From Oscillospiraceae bacterium (lineage in GTDB: Bacteria > Bacillota > Clostridia > Oscillospirales > Oscillospiraceae): 64,000 nucleotides of DNA. The stretch lies in contig AP025582.1 in assembly GCA_022846075.1 (NCBI GenBank), positions 2,480,001 to 2,544,000 on the forward strand, in the 5' to 3' direction. Under the pieces are notes generated by a model. The model saw only the letters and a program-made list of their open reading frames with translations, was not told the origin of the DNA and did not search any database. Shown here piece by piece: positions 41,878-52,065 of this stretch. Within the stretch, counting starts at the first letter, position 1, and each line of letters starts with the position of its first letter. The translations under genes and the position numbers were made by a program.

Positions 41878-43020
41878 TTACAGATCGAGGCCATCCAGCC
41901 AGCCAATAATCTCCTGCTCGGCGTCCTGGATGCTGTTTCGGGAAATGGTGAGTCCGTCCACTATTTCAGCACCCGGCTCCAGTTCCCGAATGGTGCCCGG
42001 CGTTCCCGCAAAGCTGCTGCCGCCGTGGGTACTGAAAGGGACGATAGTCTTGCCGGTGAAGTCGTTGGCCGCAATAAAGCTGTCTACCGGCCATGCGGCG
42101 ATGCCCCACCAGATGGGGTAGCCGATGAACACCGTGTCGTACTCGTCCCAGTTGTCCACGGTGGAGGCGGTAAGCTCTACCATCCGCTGGGCGGGATCGT
42201 CATGCTCTGCGTTGACCCGGCTGCCGTCCGTCGTCCAGTCCAGATCGTCAGCGGTATAGGGATCGGTCGGGACCAGCTCAAAGAGGTCGGCGTCCAGCGT
42301 GTCAGCGATGGTGTGGACTACCTTCTCTGTGCTGCCGGTGGCGGAGAAGTAAACCACCAGAACATTCCCATTGCCGGTTTCCGGGGTCTGCTCACCACCC
42401 TGTGCCAGCGTCATATAATTGCGCAGAATGGTGGCGACCTGGGCGCGGGTGGCGCTGCCCTGGGGGTCGAAACGATTCCCTTCCTTGCCGTTTACGATAC
42501 CGTTGGCTCTGGCCCAGTCCACTGCGTCGGCGGCATAAACAGCAATCGTGCTTTCATCTGCAAAGTCCTGGCCTGCTCCGGCGCTGGGGCTACCGGCATA
42601 CCTCCAGAGGATGGTGGCGATCTGTTCCCGGCTCACGGAGTCATTGGAGCCGAACAGCCCATTGCCATAGCCGGAGACAATTCCGGTCTCCGCCGCCCAG
42701 GCCACCGCGTCGGCGTAGTAGGCGTCTGCCGCCACGTCGCTGAATGCCGCGGAACCCGACACGGCGGGGCCGCCCGCCGCCCGATAGAGGATGGCGGCCA
42801 GCATGGAGCGGCTGGCCTCGGTATTCGGAGAGAAGGTCGTGGCGCTGGTGCCGCTCATCAAGCCATTATCCCGGATATAATCCACGGCGTCGGCATACCA
42901 TGCGTCGGCCGCCACATCGGAAAAGCCGGTGTCGTTCATTGCCGCAAATGCAGTGGGTGCCGCCGTCAGCAGCAACGCAGCCGCCAGCAGAGAGGACATT
43001 AGTCTTTTTATTTTTTTCAT
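41878..43020 (-). CDS. Secreted SLH-anchored flavodoxin
   Basis: The protein is 380 aa. A signal peptide (1-26) is followed by three S-layer homology domains (about 32-81, 92-141, 152-202), which bind secondary wall polymer, and a flavodoxin-4-type domain from 219 with the FMN loop SATGSTEK (226-233) and GYPIWWGIAAWPVDSF. This places an FMN redox protein on the outside of the cell wall. Its flavodoxin domain is close to that of the lipoprotein at 43952-44614. I know of no standard annotated role. Confidence 0.88.
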   Translation of the reverse strand: MKKIKRLMSSLLAAALLLTAAPTAFAAMNDTGFSDVAADAWYADAVDYIRDNGLMSGTSATTFSPNTEASRSMLAAILYRAAGGPAVSGSAAFSDVAADAYYADAVAWAAETGIVSGYGNGLFGSNDSVSREQIATILWRYAGSPSAGAGQDFADESTIAVYAADAVDWARANGIVNGKEGNRFDPQGSATRAQVATILRNYMTLAQGGEQTPETGNGNVLVVYFSATGSTEKVVHTIADTLDADLFELVPTDPYTADDLDWTTDGSRVNAEHDDPAQRMVELTASTVDNWDEYDTVFIGYPIWWGIAAWPVDSFIAANDFTGKTIVPFSTHGGSSFAGTPGTIRELEPGAEIVDGLTISRNSIQDAEQEIIGWLDGLDL

Positions 43021-43038
43021 TTCACGTTAACCTCTTTC

Positions 43039-43881
43039 TTATTTTTCTTTCTGGATGATCCAGCTTCGGATACTCTCATCGTCAAACACAACACTTCCGC
43101 CGCCGTGGTAGTTGTAGATGCCGAGGCGGTTAAAATAGGCGTTGTCCGGGATTTCAAGCTGCAACAGCTCATCGATTTGCTCGTCGGACAGCCCCGCTTC
43201 CCAGTAGGCATCATGTAGACTGGCATAGGCATCCCGTGCTTTCTGTGAGCCGTAATACTCGTCGTTTTCCGCCATGAAGATGTAGACGGCCACTTTATGT
43301 TCAGCGATGGGCGCAAATGTACCGTCCCATTGAGCGCCGCCGTGGAGGTAGGCGGCATACAGATCAGGCCGCATGGAGACAGCCTGTGACATAGTCTCGC
43401 CGCCCGCGGAATACCCGGCGGCATAAACCCTGTTTTCATCCACGGCAAAGTTTTGGAGAAAATACTCGGTCAGCTCGTTGACCTGCCTTGCAGACTTTTC
43501 TCCCCAGTCCGTGAGTTGGGCGGAAACCACAATCATATTCTCCTCCAACTTCGTCCACACCTGCACCCCGTTCCAGTCCAGATTGCTGCCGGAGGACTCC
43601 TCCCCGAACCACATCCGATCATAGCCGGGCATGACCACCATCATAGGATAGGATTTGCTCTCGTCATATCCCTCCGGCAGATAGTAGCTGTAATGGATCG
43701 CACCGTCCGCACCATTCAGGATTTGCTCGGTAACAAAATCCGCTTGCGCCGTTGAAACAGAGGTCTGCGTTTTAATCGGCGCAGATTCGCTGGCCGCTTG
43801 TTGTGTACCTGTGCAGCCGGTCAGCAGAAAGCCCAGCGTCAAAAGCCAAGAAATCAAGTTCATCACTGTTCTGCCTTTCAT
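43039..43881 (-). CDS. Lipoprotein alpha/beta hydrolase (prolyl-oligopeptidase/esterase type)
   Basis: The 280-aa protein has a lipoprotein signal with lipobox LLTGC (Cys 23). The nucleophile elbow is GYSAGGE, the acidic residue likely lies in MAENDEYYG, and the closing His is in YNYHGGG. The fold matches PHB-depolymerase/esterase-like enzymes. ATG 43881 follows AGAGGAAC. It lies between two flavodoxin genes in the cargo cluster. The substrate is unknown. Confidence 0.8.
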   Translation of the reverse strand: MKGRTVMNLISWLLTLGFLLTGCTGTQQAASESAPIKTQTSVSTAQADFVTEQILNGADGAIHYSYYLPEGYDESKSYPMMVVMPGYDRMWFGEESSGSNLDWNGVQVWTKLEENMIVVSAQLTDWGEKSARQVNELTEYFLQNFAVDENRVYAAGYSAGGETMSQAVSMRPDLYAAYLHGGAQWDGTFAPIAEHKVAVYIFMAENDEYYGSQKARDAYASLHDAYWEAGLSDEQIDELLQLEIPDNAYFNRLGIYNYHGGGSVVFDDESIRSWIIQKEK

Positions 43882-43951
43882 AGTCGTTCCTCTAAAAGCG
43901 CAAGGGAGCCTGAGCCTATCGCGGCTTCGGCTCCCTCGCCTTGCTGTGGTG

Positions 43952-44614
43952 TTATTTTGTTCCTCCAAGTCCGTTGACCCAGTCCACCACGTCAGTCTGG
44001 TCCACACTGCTGCGGAACCGCTGGCCCTCCTTCCAATCGCCCGTTCCCGCCTGCTCTGCCAGAAGCTCACCGCTGTCGCCCAACCCAGAGGAAGAGGATG
44101 TGCAGAAAGGAATAACCGTCTTGCCAGTGAAGTCGTTGGCCGCAATAAAACCGTCTACCGGCCACGCGGCGGCACCCCACCAGATGGGATAGCCGATGAA
44201 CACCGTATCATACTCGTCCCAGTTTTCTACGGTGGCGGCGGTCAGCTCCACCACCCGCAGGGATTCATCCTCATGCTCCCTGGATACGCGGCTGTCCGAA
44301 TTGCTCCAGTTCAAATCTTCGGAAGTATAAGGCTCTGCCGGGGTAATCTCAAAGGTGTCGGCATCCAAAGCGTCCGCAATGTATCCGGCCACGGCCTCGG
44401 TGCTGCCGGTGGCGGAGTAGTAAACGACCAGCGTTTTGCCGCTCTGGCTGGGCTGGGCGTCTGCGGCAGGCGGACTGCTCTCAGGCGACTGGGGTTCCTG
44501 ACTCTGGCCGGGCGTAGGTGTCGGCGTAGGCGTGGAGGTCGCGCCACCGTTTCCGCAGGCAGCCAGGGAACCAGCCAATGCGCAGGCCAGTAAAATGGCG
44601 AAAACTTTTTTCAT
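43952..44614 (-). CDS. Lipoprotein flavodoxin
   Basis: The 220-aa protein has a signal with lipobox SLAAC (Cys 20), a Thr/Pro-repeat linker (TPTPTPTPG) and a flavodoxin domain from about residue 60 with YYSATGSTE and GYPIWWGAAAWPVDGF. It is therefore an extracytoplasmic, membrane-tethered FMN protein, probably a partner of the SLH-anchored flavodoxin, with which it shares long identical stretches. It lies in the cargo cluster under LysR control (inference). Confidence 0.87.
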   Translation of the reverse strand: MKKVFAILLACALAGSLAACGNGGATSTPTPTPTPGQSQEPQSPESSPPAADAQPSQSGKTLVVYYSATGSTEAVAGYIADALDADTFEITPAEPYTSEDLNWSNSDSRVSREHEDESLRVVELTAATVENWDEYDTVFIGYPIWWGAAAWPVDGFIAANDFTGKTVIPFCTSSSSGLGDSGELLAEQAGTGDWKEGQRFRSSVDQTDVVDWVNGLGGTK

Positions 44615-44632
44615 ATCTGGTAACTCCTCTCT

Positions 44633-45772
44633 TTACTGGACATTGGCCTGAATCCAGGCTTTCACATGGTTGGCAATCACATCGTTGTTCATCTCCTGGA
44701 ACATGAAGTGGGAGTTGCCGGTGATCCCCTCGTCAGGAAGATGGACCACGGTGCTGCTGCCACCTGCGGCGGTGTAGGCTTCGGTAAAGCTGTCGGCACT
44801 GGAGGCCATCATGGACCACATTCCAGCCGCCGGAACATCTGTAAATTCCTCTCCAATATAATCGCCATAGTAGAGGGTAACGGGTATCTTCTTTTCTAGT
44901 AAAGCGGCATAGTCCTCGCTGTCCACCATGGGCGCTCCACCCGGTTCAATAGCTACGATTGCGGCAATGTGATCCGTATACTGTGCCGCTGTCCAGCCGG
45001 GGCCGCCGCCCTGAGAGTGTGTCACCAGAATGGAATTTTTCCCGGTGCGTTCATACACCTCGTCGATGGTAGCAGCCACAGCCTGAGCCACCACAATGTT
45101 GTCAATATTCTGGTCGCCGCCTGCGGAATCCATGCCTGTGTCCGGGGTCATCTGGCGGAAAAACTGATCCAGAGCCTCCTCGCTGGCAGGGAACTGGGAA
45201 CCCTCGTTGTAAGTAAACTCATCATTCAGGTAAGTGCCGATGCGAAACTGGGTGTACCAGGTCTGGTCGGAGGGGGCGGTGCTGATGGTGCCCGCCACCG
45301 AGGTCTGGCCCGCTTCACCGCGCCGGGGCTGGTCAATGAGGAACACGCTGTGGCCCATCCGCAGGAACAAATCGGACCAGCCCTCCCGGCCATCCGGGGT
45401 GGTCATCCAGCCCATGCGGGACTGGCCGTAGCCGTGCAGGAATACCATGGGCAGGCCGGTGTCATTCTCCGGGATCTGGTAGAGCACGTTGGCATGGTCC
45501 ACATGGGAGGTGGAGCCCTCTCTGGACGTATAATAGTTTGACACATCAAAGGTGCCGTCGGAGGTGAGCACCGTGCCACCGGCGGAAAAAACGCCCTGCT
45601 CCGCGATGGCCAGAGCGCCGGTACTGACTGGCTCACTGGTCTGGGGCTGCGACACGTCCGGCGTGCCGGTAGACGCGCTGGGGGTACTGGGAGTGACGCC
45701 GCACCCCGCCAGCAGGGAAAGGGTCATCGCGCCGGTCAAAAGCAGAGCGGCGATTCTGTGTTGTCTTGTCAT
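44633..45772 (-). CDS. Lipoprotein alpha/beta hydrolase
   Basis: The protein is 379 aa. Lipobox LLAGC (Cys 24) follows a clear signal. The hydrolase domain has the oxyanion segment VFLHGYGQSRMGW, the nucleophile HSQGGGPGW and a likely His in GNSHFMFQE. The family resembles secreted esterases/lipases. ATG 45772 follows GGAGGAAA. It is tandem with the lipoprotein flavodoxin. Confidence 0.82.
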   Translation of the reverse strand: MTRQHRIAALLLTGAMTLSLLAGCGVTPSTPSASTGTPDVSQPQTSEPVSTGALAIAEQGVFSAGGTVLTSDGTFDVSNYYTSREGSTSHVDHANVLYQIPENDTGLPMVFLHGYGQSRMGWMTTPDGREGWSDLFLRMGHSVFLIDQPRRGEAGQTSVAGTISTAPSDQTWYTQFRIGTYLNDEFTYNEGSQFPASEEALDQFFRQMTPDTGMDSAGGDQNIDNIVVAQAVAATIDEVYERTGKNSILVTHSQGGGPGWTAAQYTDHIAAIVAIEPGGAPMVDSEDYAALLEKKIPVTLYYGDYIGEEFTDVPAAGMWSMMASSADSFTEAYTAAGGSSTVVHLPDEGITGNSHFMFQEMNNDVIANHVKAWIQANVQ

Positions 45773-45798
45773 AAAATTTCCTCCATTCATGCGTTGCG

Positions 45799-46758
<960 letters not shown>

Positions 46759-47295
46759 TCACACCCCCTTGCCCATCTCATAGGCTTCCCGCATGGCGGG
46801 CATCCCTTTGATGGCTCCGGCCTCGTACACGCCCTTTCCGTAGATCACGCCCTTCTCCTTCGCGCCCTTCAGGCAGGCTGCAAAGCCACGGAAACACGCC
46901 AGCGTGCAGTCCATGACGGTTTCGCTTTCCTCAGCGGCGGTCATGATGTAATAAAACTCCTTGTTGGGAATGTCCATCCATCGGGCCACCGAGCGGTCAA
47001 TGACCGCTTTCATCTGGGCATCGATGGAGTAGAAATAGACAGGGCTGGCCATGACGATCACATCGGCGGCCTGCATCTTATCCAAAATCTCGCCCATATC
47101 GTCCTGAATAGCGCACTTGCCATCCTTTTTACAGAAATAGCAGGCATTGCAGGGCGCCACCTTTTTACTTCTCAGGAATATCTTCTCTACCTCGTTGCCG
47201 GTCTCCTGCGCTCCCCGCAGGAACTCGTCACACAGCAGATCGGAATTGCCGCCCTTTCTGGGGCTTCCGGACAGGATCAATACTTTTTTGCTCAT
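46759..47295 (-). CDS. NADPH-dependent FMN reductase-like flavodoxin
   Basis: The 178-aa protein has the FMN loop SGSPRKGGNSDLLC, a Cys motif NACYFCKKDGKC (as in the iron-sulfur flavoprotein relatives) and DVIVMASPVYFYSIDAQMK. It is cytoplasmic, and related to the protein at 41225 but shorter. It probably supplies electrons to the other enzymes of the cluster. Confidence 0.85.
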   Translation of the reverse strand: MSKKVLILSGSPRKGGNSDLLCDEFLRGAQETGNEVEKIFLRSKKVAPCNACYFCKKDGKCAIQDDMGEILDKMQAADVIVMASPVYFYSIDAQMKAVIDRSVARWMDIPNKEFYYIMTAAEESETVMDCTLACFRGFAACLKGAKEKGVIYGKGVYEAGAIKGMPAMREAYEMGKGV

Positions 47296-47352
47296 ATCGA
47301 ACGTCTCCTTGATTCTTCAAAATTTGTTCTATCGGCTGTGCTTATTCTCCGT

Positions 47353-48522
47353 TCAACAGCACGCCTGCAAAATAGCCAGAACATCCTCACGGGTCATCTT
47401 CTTGTAGCTACCGGGAGCCAGATTGCAGGAATCGGCCACCGCTTTCAGCACGGACTGGTCGGTAATGCCCAGTTCCCGCAGAGTGGTGGGCAGGCCCAGC
47501 TCCTTGATAAATGCCGCAAGCGCCTCCACGCCTGCCAGCGCTAGTTCCTCCGCCGACTTTCCGGCTGGATCAATGCCCCATACACGCTGGGCAAAATGTC
47601 CGAACTTCACCAGGCCATACTTGTAAATATGGCGGTAGTAGGCCGGGTGGAGCACCGCCAGCCCCAATCCATGGTTACAGTCGGTAAAGGCCCCCAGTTG
47701 ATGCTCCATCTGGTGGCACTGGAAGTCCATCTTTTTGCCCAGCTTGATGATACGGTTTTCCGCCATCGTGGATTCCCACATCAGATTGCTCCGGGCGGTG
47801 TAGTCCAGCGGATCTTTTGCGGCCGCTCTCAAATCCCGAATCACGCCCCGCATCAGAGCCTCTGCAATGTCATCGGACACATTCTCCTCGTCCGGGGCGC
47901 TGAAATAGGTTTCCATGATGTGGCTAAGGATGTCAAAACCGCCGGAGAGCATCTGCGTTTTAGGAACGCTGAGGGTATAGGTGGGGTCCACCAGGGCGAA
48001 GCGGGGATTGCATTTCGGATAGTCCCGTCCGGTCTTGACCTTCAGCGCCTCATTGGTAATGACCGCACCGCCGTTCATCTCGCTGCCGGTTCCCGCCACG
48101 GTGACGATCACGCCCAGAGGCAGTGGTGTAAAGTCCACCACGCCGGGCCGCGCCCAGAAGTCATTCCATATATCGCCCTGATAGACGGTCGCCATGGAGA
48201 TAGCCTTGCAGCAGTCCATGACCGAGCCGCCGCCGATGCCCAGGATCGCGTCCACTCCCTTCTCACGAGCCAGAGCCGCGCCCTCCTGCACCTTGGCATA
48301 GGTGGGATTGGACATGATGCTGGGGAACTCCACCACGATCTTTTCCGCATCCGCCAGAATGGCAGTCACTTCTTCATAGAGTCCATTTTTCTTGATGGAG
48401 CCGCCGCCATAGGCCAGCATTACGGTGGTCCCGCAGTCTTTCAGCAGACAGCCCAGATATTCCTTGACACAGCCCTTTCCAAAATAGGTTTTGGTCGCAT
48501 TTTCAAAAATAAAGTTGTTCAT
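47353..48522 (-). CDS. Iron-containing alcohol dehydrogenase (butanol dehydrogenase type)
   Basis: The 389-aa type III alcohol dehydrogenase has the NAD(P) motif GIGGGSVMDCCKAIS, with metal ligands in FDILSHIMETYF and the pair of His in CHQMEHQLGAFTDCNHGLGLA. It interconverts aldehydes and alcohols. The sequence style matches BdhA/YqhD-type enzymes, many of which use NADPH and broad aldehydes. It lies next to the FMN reductase on the same strand. Confidence 0.93.
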   Translation of the reverse strand: MNNFIFENATKTYFGKGCVKEYLGCLLKDCGTTVMLAYGGGSIKKNGLYEEVTAILADAEKIVVEFPSIMSNPTYAKVQEGAALAREKGVDAILGIGGGSVMDCCKAISMATVYQGDIWNDFWARPGVVDFTPLPLGVIVTVAGTGSEMNGGAVITNEALKVKTGRDYPKCNPRFALVDPTYTLSVPKTQMLSGGFDILSHIMETYFSAPDEENVSDDIAEALMRGVIRDLRAAAKDPLDYTARSNLMWESTMAENRIIKLGKKMDFQCHQMEHQLGAFTDCNHGLGLAVLHPAYYRHIYKYGLVKFGHFAQRVWGIDPAGKSAEELALAGVEALAAFIKELGLPTTLRELGITDQSVLKAVADSCNLAPGSYKKMTREDVLAILQACC

Positions 48523-48568
48523 CTGTCAGTTCTCCTTTTTAATATAGTTTTTCTGCATAAAATCCAAG

Positions 48569-49561
48569 TCAGGCGTTTGATTGCTGCTTTTCCCAGAACT
48601 CCACCGCCAGATCCAGCCAACCCTCGGCGGCAGTTCCGGTTCCAAGGCCAAAGCCGTGCCCCAGGCCGGGATAATGGCGAAACTCTGTTTCAATGCCCAG
48701 CGCGGACAGCGCATCCAGTCGCGCCTGCATGGTGCGCCAGTTGGCGATGCCGTCCTGATCTCCGACGCAGGCAAACGTGGGTGGGTCAACCTCGGAATAC
48801 TCTCCCAACCCTGTGTACTGCATAATGACTGCGCCGGGGCGGGGCAGATTGCTGCCACCAAAAGCCTCCGGGCCATAAGTGCCAAGCCAGGCTGCCATTC
48901 TGGCCCCCGCCGAACCTCCCCATAGGGAATAGCAGCCGGTGTCCACCTCCAGCTCCTCCGCGTTCTCGAAGATGAAGCTGATGGCCCGTGCCAAATCCTC
49001 GCAGGCGGTCTGCGCGCCGGGGCGGTAAATCAGGGCAAAGGCGTTGTAGCCCCTTTTAGAGAGCTCCAGCGCATGAGGAAAACTGTCGTGCATGGCCCCC
49101 ACATAGGCAAATGCGCCGCCGGCGTTGCAGACAGCAAATTTTGCCCCCGGCTCCCCTTTGAAGAAGAACAGCCCAGTGTCTGCCTTTTCCGGATCTGCCG
49201 CCTTCTCCTCCTCGGTGTAAATGTCATAAAACACGGTGTCTCCCGCCAGAGCATGGTCTTTCAGATCATTGACGATTGCCACCGTTTCATTGGGGTCAAT
49301 GTGGCTGTAATAGGTAAGTTGCAAATCTCCCAGGGTTTCCCCGCTGTAATAGCGGTCATTGACTGGAAAGAGTAAGCGGCCATAGTCTCCAAACGCAGGG
49401 TCCGTCATAACATCCTGAATCGGTGTTTCCACAGTAAATTTCGCTTCCATCGTAAGCTCACTTTCCGGTGTTCCTCCGGGCGGCGCTTCAGCCTGAACCT
49501 CTCCGCAGCCGGTGAGCAGCACAGCCAGAAGAAGTGCGCCGGTCATCAGCAGTGTTTTCAA
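48569..49561 (-). CDS. Lipoprotein alpha/beta hydrolase, first gene of the cargo cluster
   Basis: The protein is 330 aa. Signal with lipobox LLTGC (Cys 19). The fold is of the BD-FAE/acetylesterase type: oxyanion region CNAGGAFAYVG, nucleophile GGSAGARMA, acidic VGDQDG, His in PGLGHGFGLG. It starts the leftward cluster after the LysR gene's terminator, so a LysR-dependent promoter is expected in 49562-49670. Confidence 0.82.
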   Translation of the reverse strand: MKTLLMTGALLLAVLLTGCGEVQAEAPPGGTPESELTMEAKFTVETPIQDVMTDPAFGDYGRLLFPVNDRYYSGETLGDLQLTYYSHIDPNETVAIVNDLKDHALAGDTVFYDIYTEEEKAADPEKADTGLFFFKGEPGAKFAVCNAGGAFAYVGAMHDSFPHALELSKRGYNAFALIYRPGAQTACEDLARAISFIFENAEELEVDTGCYSLWGGSAGARMAAWLGTYGPEAFGGSNLPRPGAVIMQYTGLGEYSEVDPPTFACVGDQDGIANWRTMQARLDALSALGIETEFRHYPGLGHGFGLGTGTAAEGWLDLAVEFWEKQQSNA

Positions 49562-49670
49562 TCCGGTTTCCTCCCTTGCCCTTTGCCGTTCTATAGCTAA
49601 ATTGTAACGCTAGAGGTTTTCAAACAGAAGTATCCGTTTGTTGTTCAGCATCAAGTCTACGGTTAAAACT

Positions 49671-49711
49671 AAAAGAGCGCCTACAAGGTAACTCCTTGCA
49701 GGCGCTCTTTT
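49671..49711. terminator. Bidirectional terminator after the LysR gene
   Basis: AAAAGAGCGCC and GGCGCTCTTTT arms with one internal mismatch enclose a short loop. It ends the leftward LysR transcript before the cluster promoter. Confidence 0.85.
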
Positions 49712-49731
49712 CACGATCTCTATTTTAATTC

Positions 49732-50637
49732 CTACTGATTCAAGTCAAGTGCAAATACCTTTGCAGTCGCCTGAACAAAATCTTTCACAATTTGAGATGG
49801 GGTATGGGAATACAGCAGGCCGAAAGGAATTTCATGCTTCCAGTCCACCGGGATGATCTTGAGCAGTGGGTGGACATTTGCCCACTGCGGAACCGCCATC
49901 AGCAGGACATTATCATGCTCACACTGGTTGAACGCTTCCAGGTTGTAGAAGGAAAAATCTACAATTTCAATATCAGGATGATGCTCCCACAAGTCATCCC
50001 TGAGCAGGTCCGTATACTTACTCCAGTTTCGTTTCATCAGCATGAGCTTCTGCCCATACAGGTCTTTGACGGACAGGCGTTTCTTCTGTGCCAGCGGATG
50101 GTAGATGGAAACCGCACAGCAGATGGGAACCCGCAGCAGCTCTTTAGCGTCACAGCCCCGCAGTGTCAGCATCGTCTCATCAAAAATACCGGCCACTACA
50201 TCAATGTTCTGGCCCATATTTTTCAAGATTTCTCTTGCGTTCTCCGGCGTGTTTTCAAAATTGACAATCTCGAATTTTAACTCCGGCAAAATCTCGTGGA
50301 TGCGGGGCCACACCTCCACCAAAAACTGACATGGCGTTGTCAGCGAACTGCCAAAGCGGATAATATTCTTGTTGCTCTGCATGGCGTTCTTAGCGCGAAC
50401 CTGGGCGTCCTTTGCGTACTGGATCATATACTTGGCATCCTGATAATAGGACTTCCCGGCATCAGTCAGCGTAAGGCCGCGGGGAGTGCGGTCAAAAAGC
50501 TGCACGGCCAAATTGCTCTCTAACAGATTGATCTGCTTCATCACCGCTGTCGCTGAGATAAACATGGTCTCCGCCGCCTTGGAGAAGCTCCCGGCATCGG
50601 CTACTTGAATAAAAGTGTCTAATTGATGGCTGTACAT
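49732..50637 (-). CDS. LysR-family regulator of the cargo cluster
   Basis: The 301-aa protein has an N-terminal winged HTH (LDTFIQVADAGSFSKAAETM, then INLLESNLAVQLFDRTPRGL) and a substrate-binding domain. ATG 50637 follows GGAGG. It is the last gene on the right side of the element and co-directional with the cargo, which suggests that it activates the flavodoxin/hydrolase genes. The effector is unknown. Confidence 0.92.
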   Translation of the reverse strand: MYSHQLDTFIQVADAGSFSKAAETMFISATAVMKQINLLESNLAVQLFDRTPRGLTLTDAGKSYYQDAKYMIQYAKDAQVRAKNAMQSNKNIIRFGSSLTTPCQFLVEVWPRIHEILPELKFEIVNFENTPENAREILKNMGQNIDVVAGIFDETMLTLRGCDAKELLRVPICCAVSIYHPLAQKKRLSVKDLYGQKLMLMKRNWSKYTDLLRDDLWEHHPDIEIVDFSFYNLEAFNQCEHDNVLLMAVPQWANVHPLLKIIPVDWKHEIPFGLLYSHTPSQIVKDFVQATAKVFALDLNQ

Positions 50638-51166
50638 ACCGGGGCCTCCTTTCAATAAAAGCGACAGGGTATTATTTTTGAGTATAGCACAAAGTGGATT
50701 TGACGTAAATATTCGCTTCCTTCAGTTTTTAGCAGCCGTGTATTCTTTGTTTACCGCGACGCAAAAACTGCTTCCTTTCTATGGCACCTGCCGTAGGCGG
50801 GAAGCAGTTTTTGACCACACAAACAGCCACAGACCCGCCCGGAGCACTCGGACCTCCTGCGGCCAAAAATGTCTAAAGAGAAAATAAAACGGAGCAAAAT
50901 CGGCTATAAACCGCCCGAAATAATATAAAAAATGTTTTGATTGCTCTTTGTTTACTGCGAGGTAATGGTTGCAATTCTCTGTGCATGTGTTCGCCATTTG
51001 GATCGACAGCCCTTTGAGCCCAAGCATCTCCCTGACCCACATTCTGACCCACAACAGGAAAACGCCATGCGGAACCAACGGGACAAAGAGGCCCGAACAA
51101 AACTTTATACCCAACAAAAAGCGCTCAAGAGGGCCGGAAACGGCTCCTTGGGCGCTTTGGATACAC
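50638..51166. other. Right end of the element, non-coding
   Basis: There is no supported gene. It contains an inverted repeat of 13 bp (AAAAACTGCTTCC at 50763-50775 with its complement at 50800-50812) and the right arm-type repeats. Short frames lack ribosome binding sites. Confidence 0.6.
51035..51053 (+). repeat. Right arm-type repeats ACCCACA
   Basis: Two direct copies, 51035-51041 and 51047-51053, each preceded by CTG, have the same 12-bp period and orientation as the left pair. They are likely integrase arm sites about 115-130 bp from attR. Confidence 0.6.
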
Positions 51167-51211
51167 TTCGTAATCAGCAGGTCGCCGGTTCAAGTCCGGC
51201 CAGTAGCTCCA
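51167..51211 (+). tRNA. 3' half of interrupted tRNA-Thr(CGT) with attR core
   Basis: Anticodon loop TTCGTAA (51167-51173, attR core) is followed by stem TCAGC, variable AGGTC, T arm GCCGG/CCGGC with TTCAAGT, acceptor CAGTAGC, T and CCA. Joined to 33832-33869 it forms a perfect tRNA. Alone it has no 5' half, and the preceding element sequence does not supply one. Confidence 0.93.
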
Positions 51212-51248
51212 AAAACTGGTCGAAATCCACGGATTTCGACCAGTTTTT
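51211..51248 (+). terminator. Original tRNA-Thr terminator
   Basis: The arm AAAAACTGGTCGAAATCC and its complement surround a short loop, followed by TTTTTATTATT. It directly follows the encoded CCA. Confidence 0.85.
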
Positions 51249-51419
51249 ATTATTCCAAGTATTTGTCTTACACCAAGACTATTTTAACCCACACCGCACT
51301 CGCTGGATAAGTGTTCGCCTGTGTCAACTATTCCAAGTCAAAGGTTTACTGACCAACACGCCGAAAGTCCCACAAAAAGAGGGAAAGCACCAGAGAAAAG
51401 ATTGTGTCTTTTCTCTGGT

Positions 51420-51739
51420 GCTTTTAAGCCTGCATCGTAGTATCCCAGCATGGTGGATGCAGCTTTCACATCCACCTCGTTATTCACCTCGTTTGAAGGG
51501 CCATGGTTGCGAACGTATGCCGTAGATCATGGAACCTGATATGCTCCAGTCCGGCATCCTTCAAGCGCTACACCACCGAATCAGGGTGGTACGGGTTATC
51601 CGGGTACTTTTGGTGTTCCTCCCCAAGTAAGGTCACTGCTTCCTGCAGGGCAAAGATAATCCGGATGGAGTTTATCGTCTTTTGCCAGATTACAGTAAAG
51701 CGGCAAGTCCTCGTAGGACTTGTAATCAGGCATCTTCAT
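51420..51739 (-). pseudogene. Decayed excisionase-integrase of an older element
   Basis: From 51739 the minus strand reads an excisionase start (MKMPDYKSYEDLPLYCNLAK) that runs without a stop into the C-terminal part of a tyrosine integrase (LQEAVTLLGEEHQKYPDNPY, HPDSVV, then FHDLRHTFATMAL and LGYYDAG) with stops and a frame break. It is closely similar to the functional int and xis of the intact element. It shows a previous occupant of the same tRNA site. Confidence 0.8.
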
Positions 51740-51756
51740 CCTGTTCCTCCTTGGAT

Positions 51757-52065
51757 TCATTGTGATAAACCATCTGCAAAAATTTGTCCACGGCGCGACT
51801 TTTTCAGTTGCCGATACCGGAGCAGATCACAGCAAGTCCAAAAATTAACCTCTGTGCGTTCCAAAAGCTTATCTGCTGCCACCATCCGCTGATGAGGGAT
51901 GCGGGTAGCAGGCTTGGCTGTCGCCTGGAGATACGTACACACCTGTTTCGCTTCCAACTGATCCTCGTTTAGCACTTCCTCCATCTCATCAAGAACATAG
52001 TCCACTGTCTCCCGTTTTACTCTTGAGTACAAAAAGTCTTTCCAAAAGATTTTAACCCATTTCAA
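51757..52065 (-). CDS. Hypothetical protein (102 aa)
   Basis: The start ATG 52065 follows GGGAGTTG. The product is helical and charged (VDYVLDEMEEVLNEDQLEAK) with three Cys and a Trp pair. No family was recognised. It lies among remnants of the older mobile element and may be its last intact gene or a truncated one. Codon use is lower in GC than the host backbone. Confidence 0.4.
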   Translation of the reverse strand: MKWVKIFWKDFLYSRVKRETVDYVLDEMEEVLNEDQLEAKQVCTYLQATAKPATRIPHQRMVAADKLLERTEVNFWTCCDLLRYRQLKKSRRGQIFADGLSQ

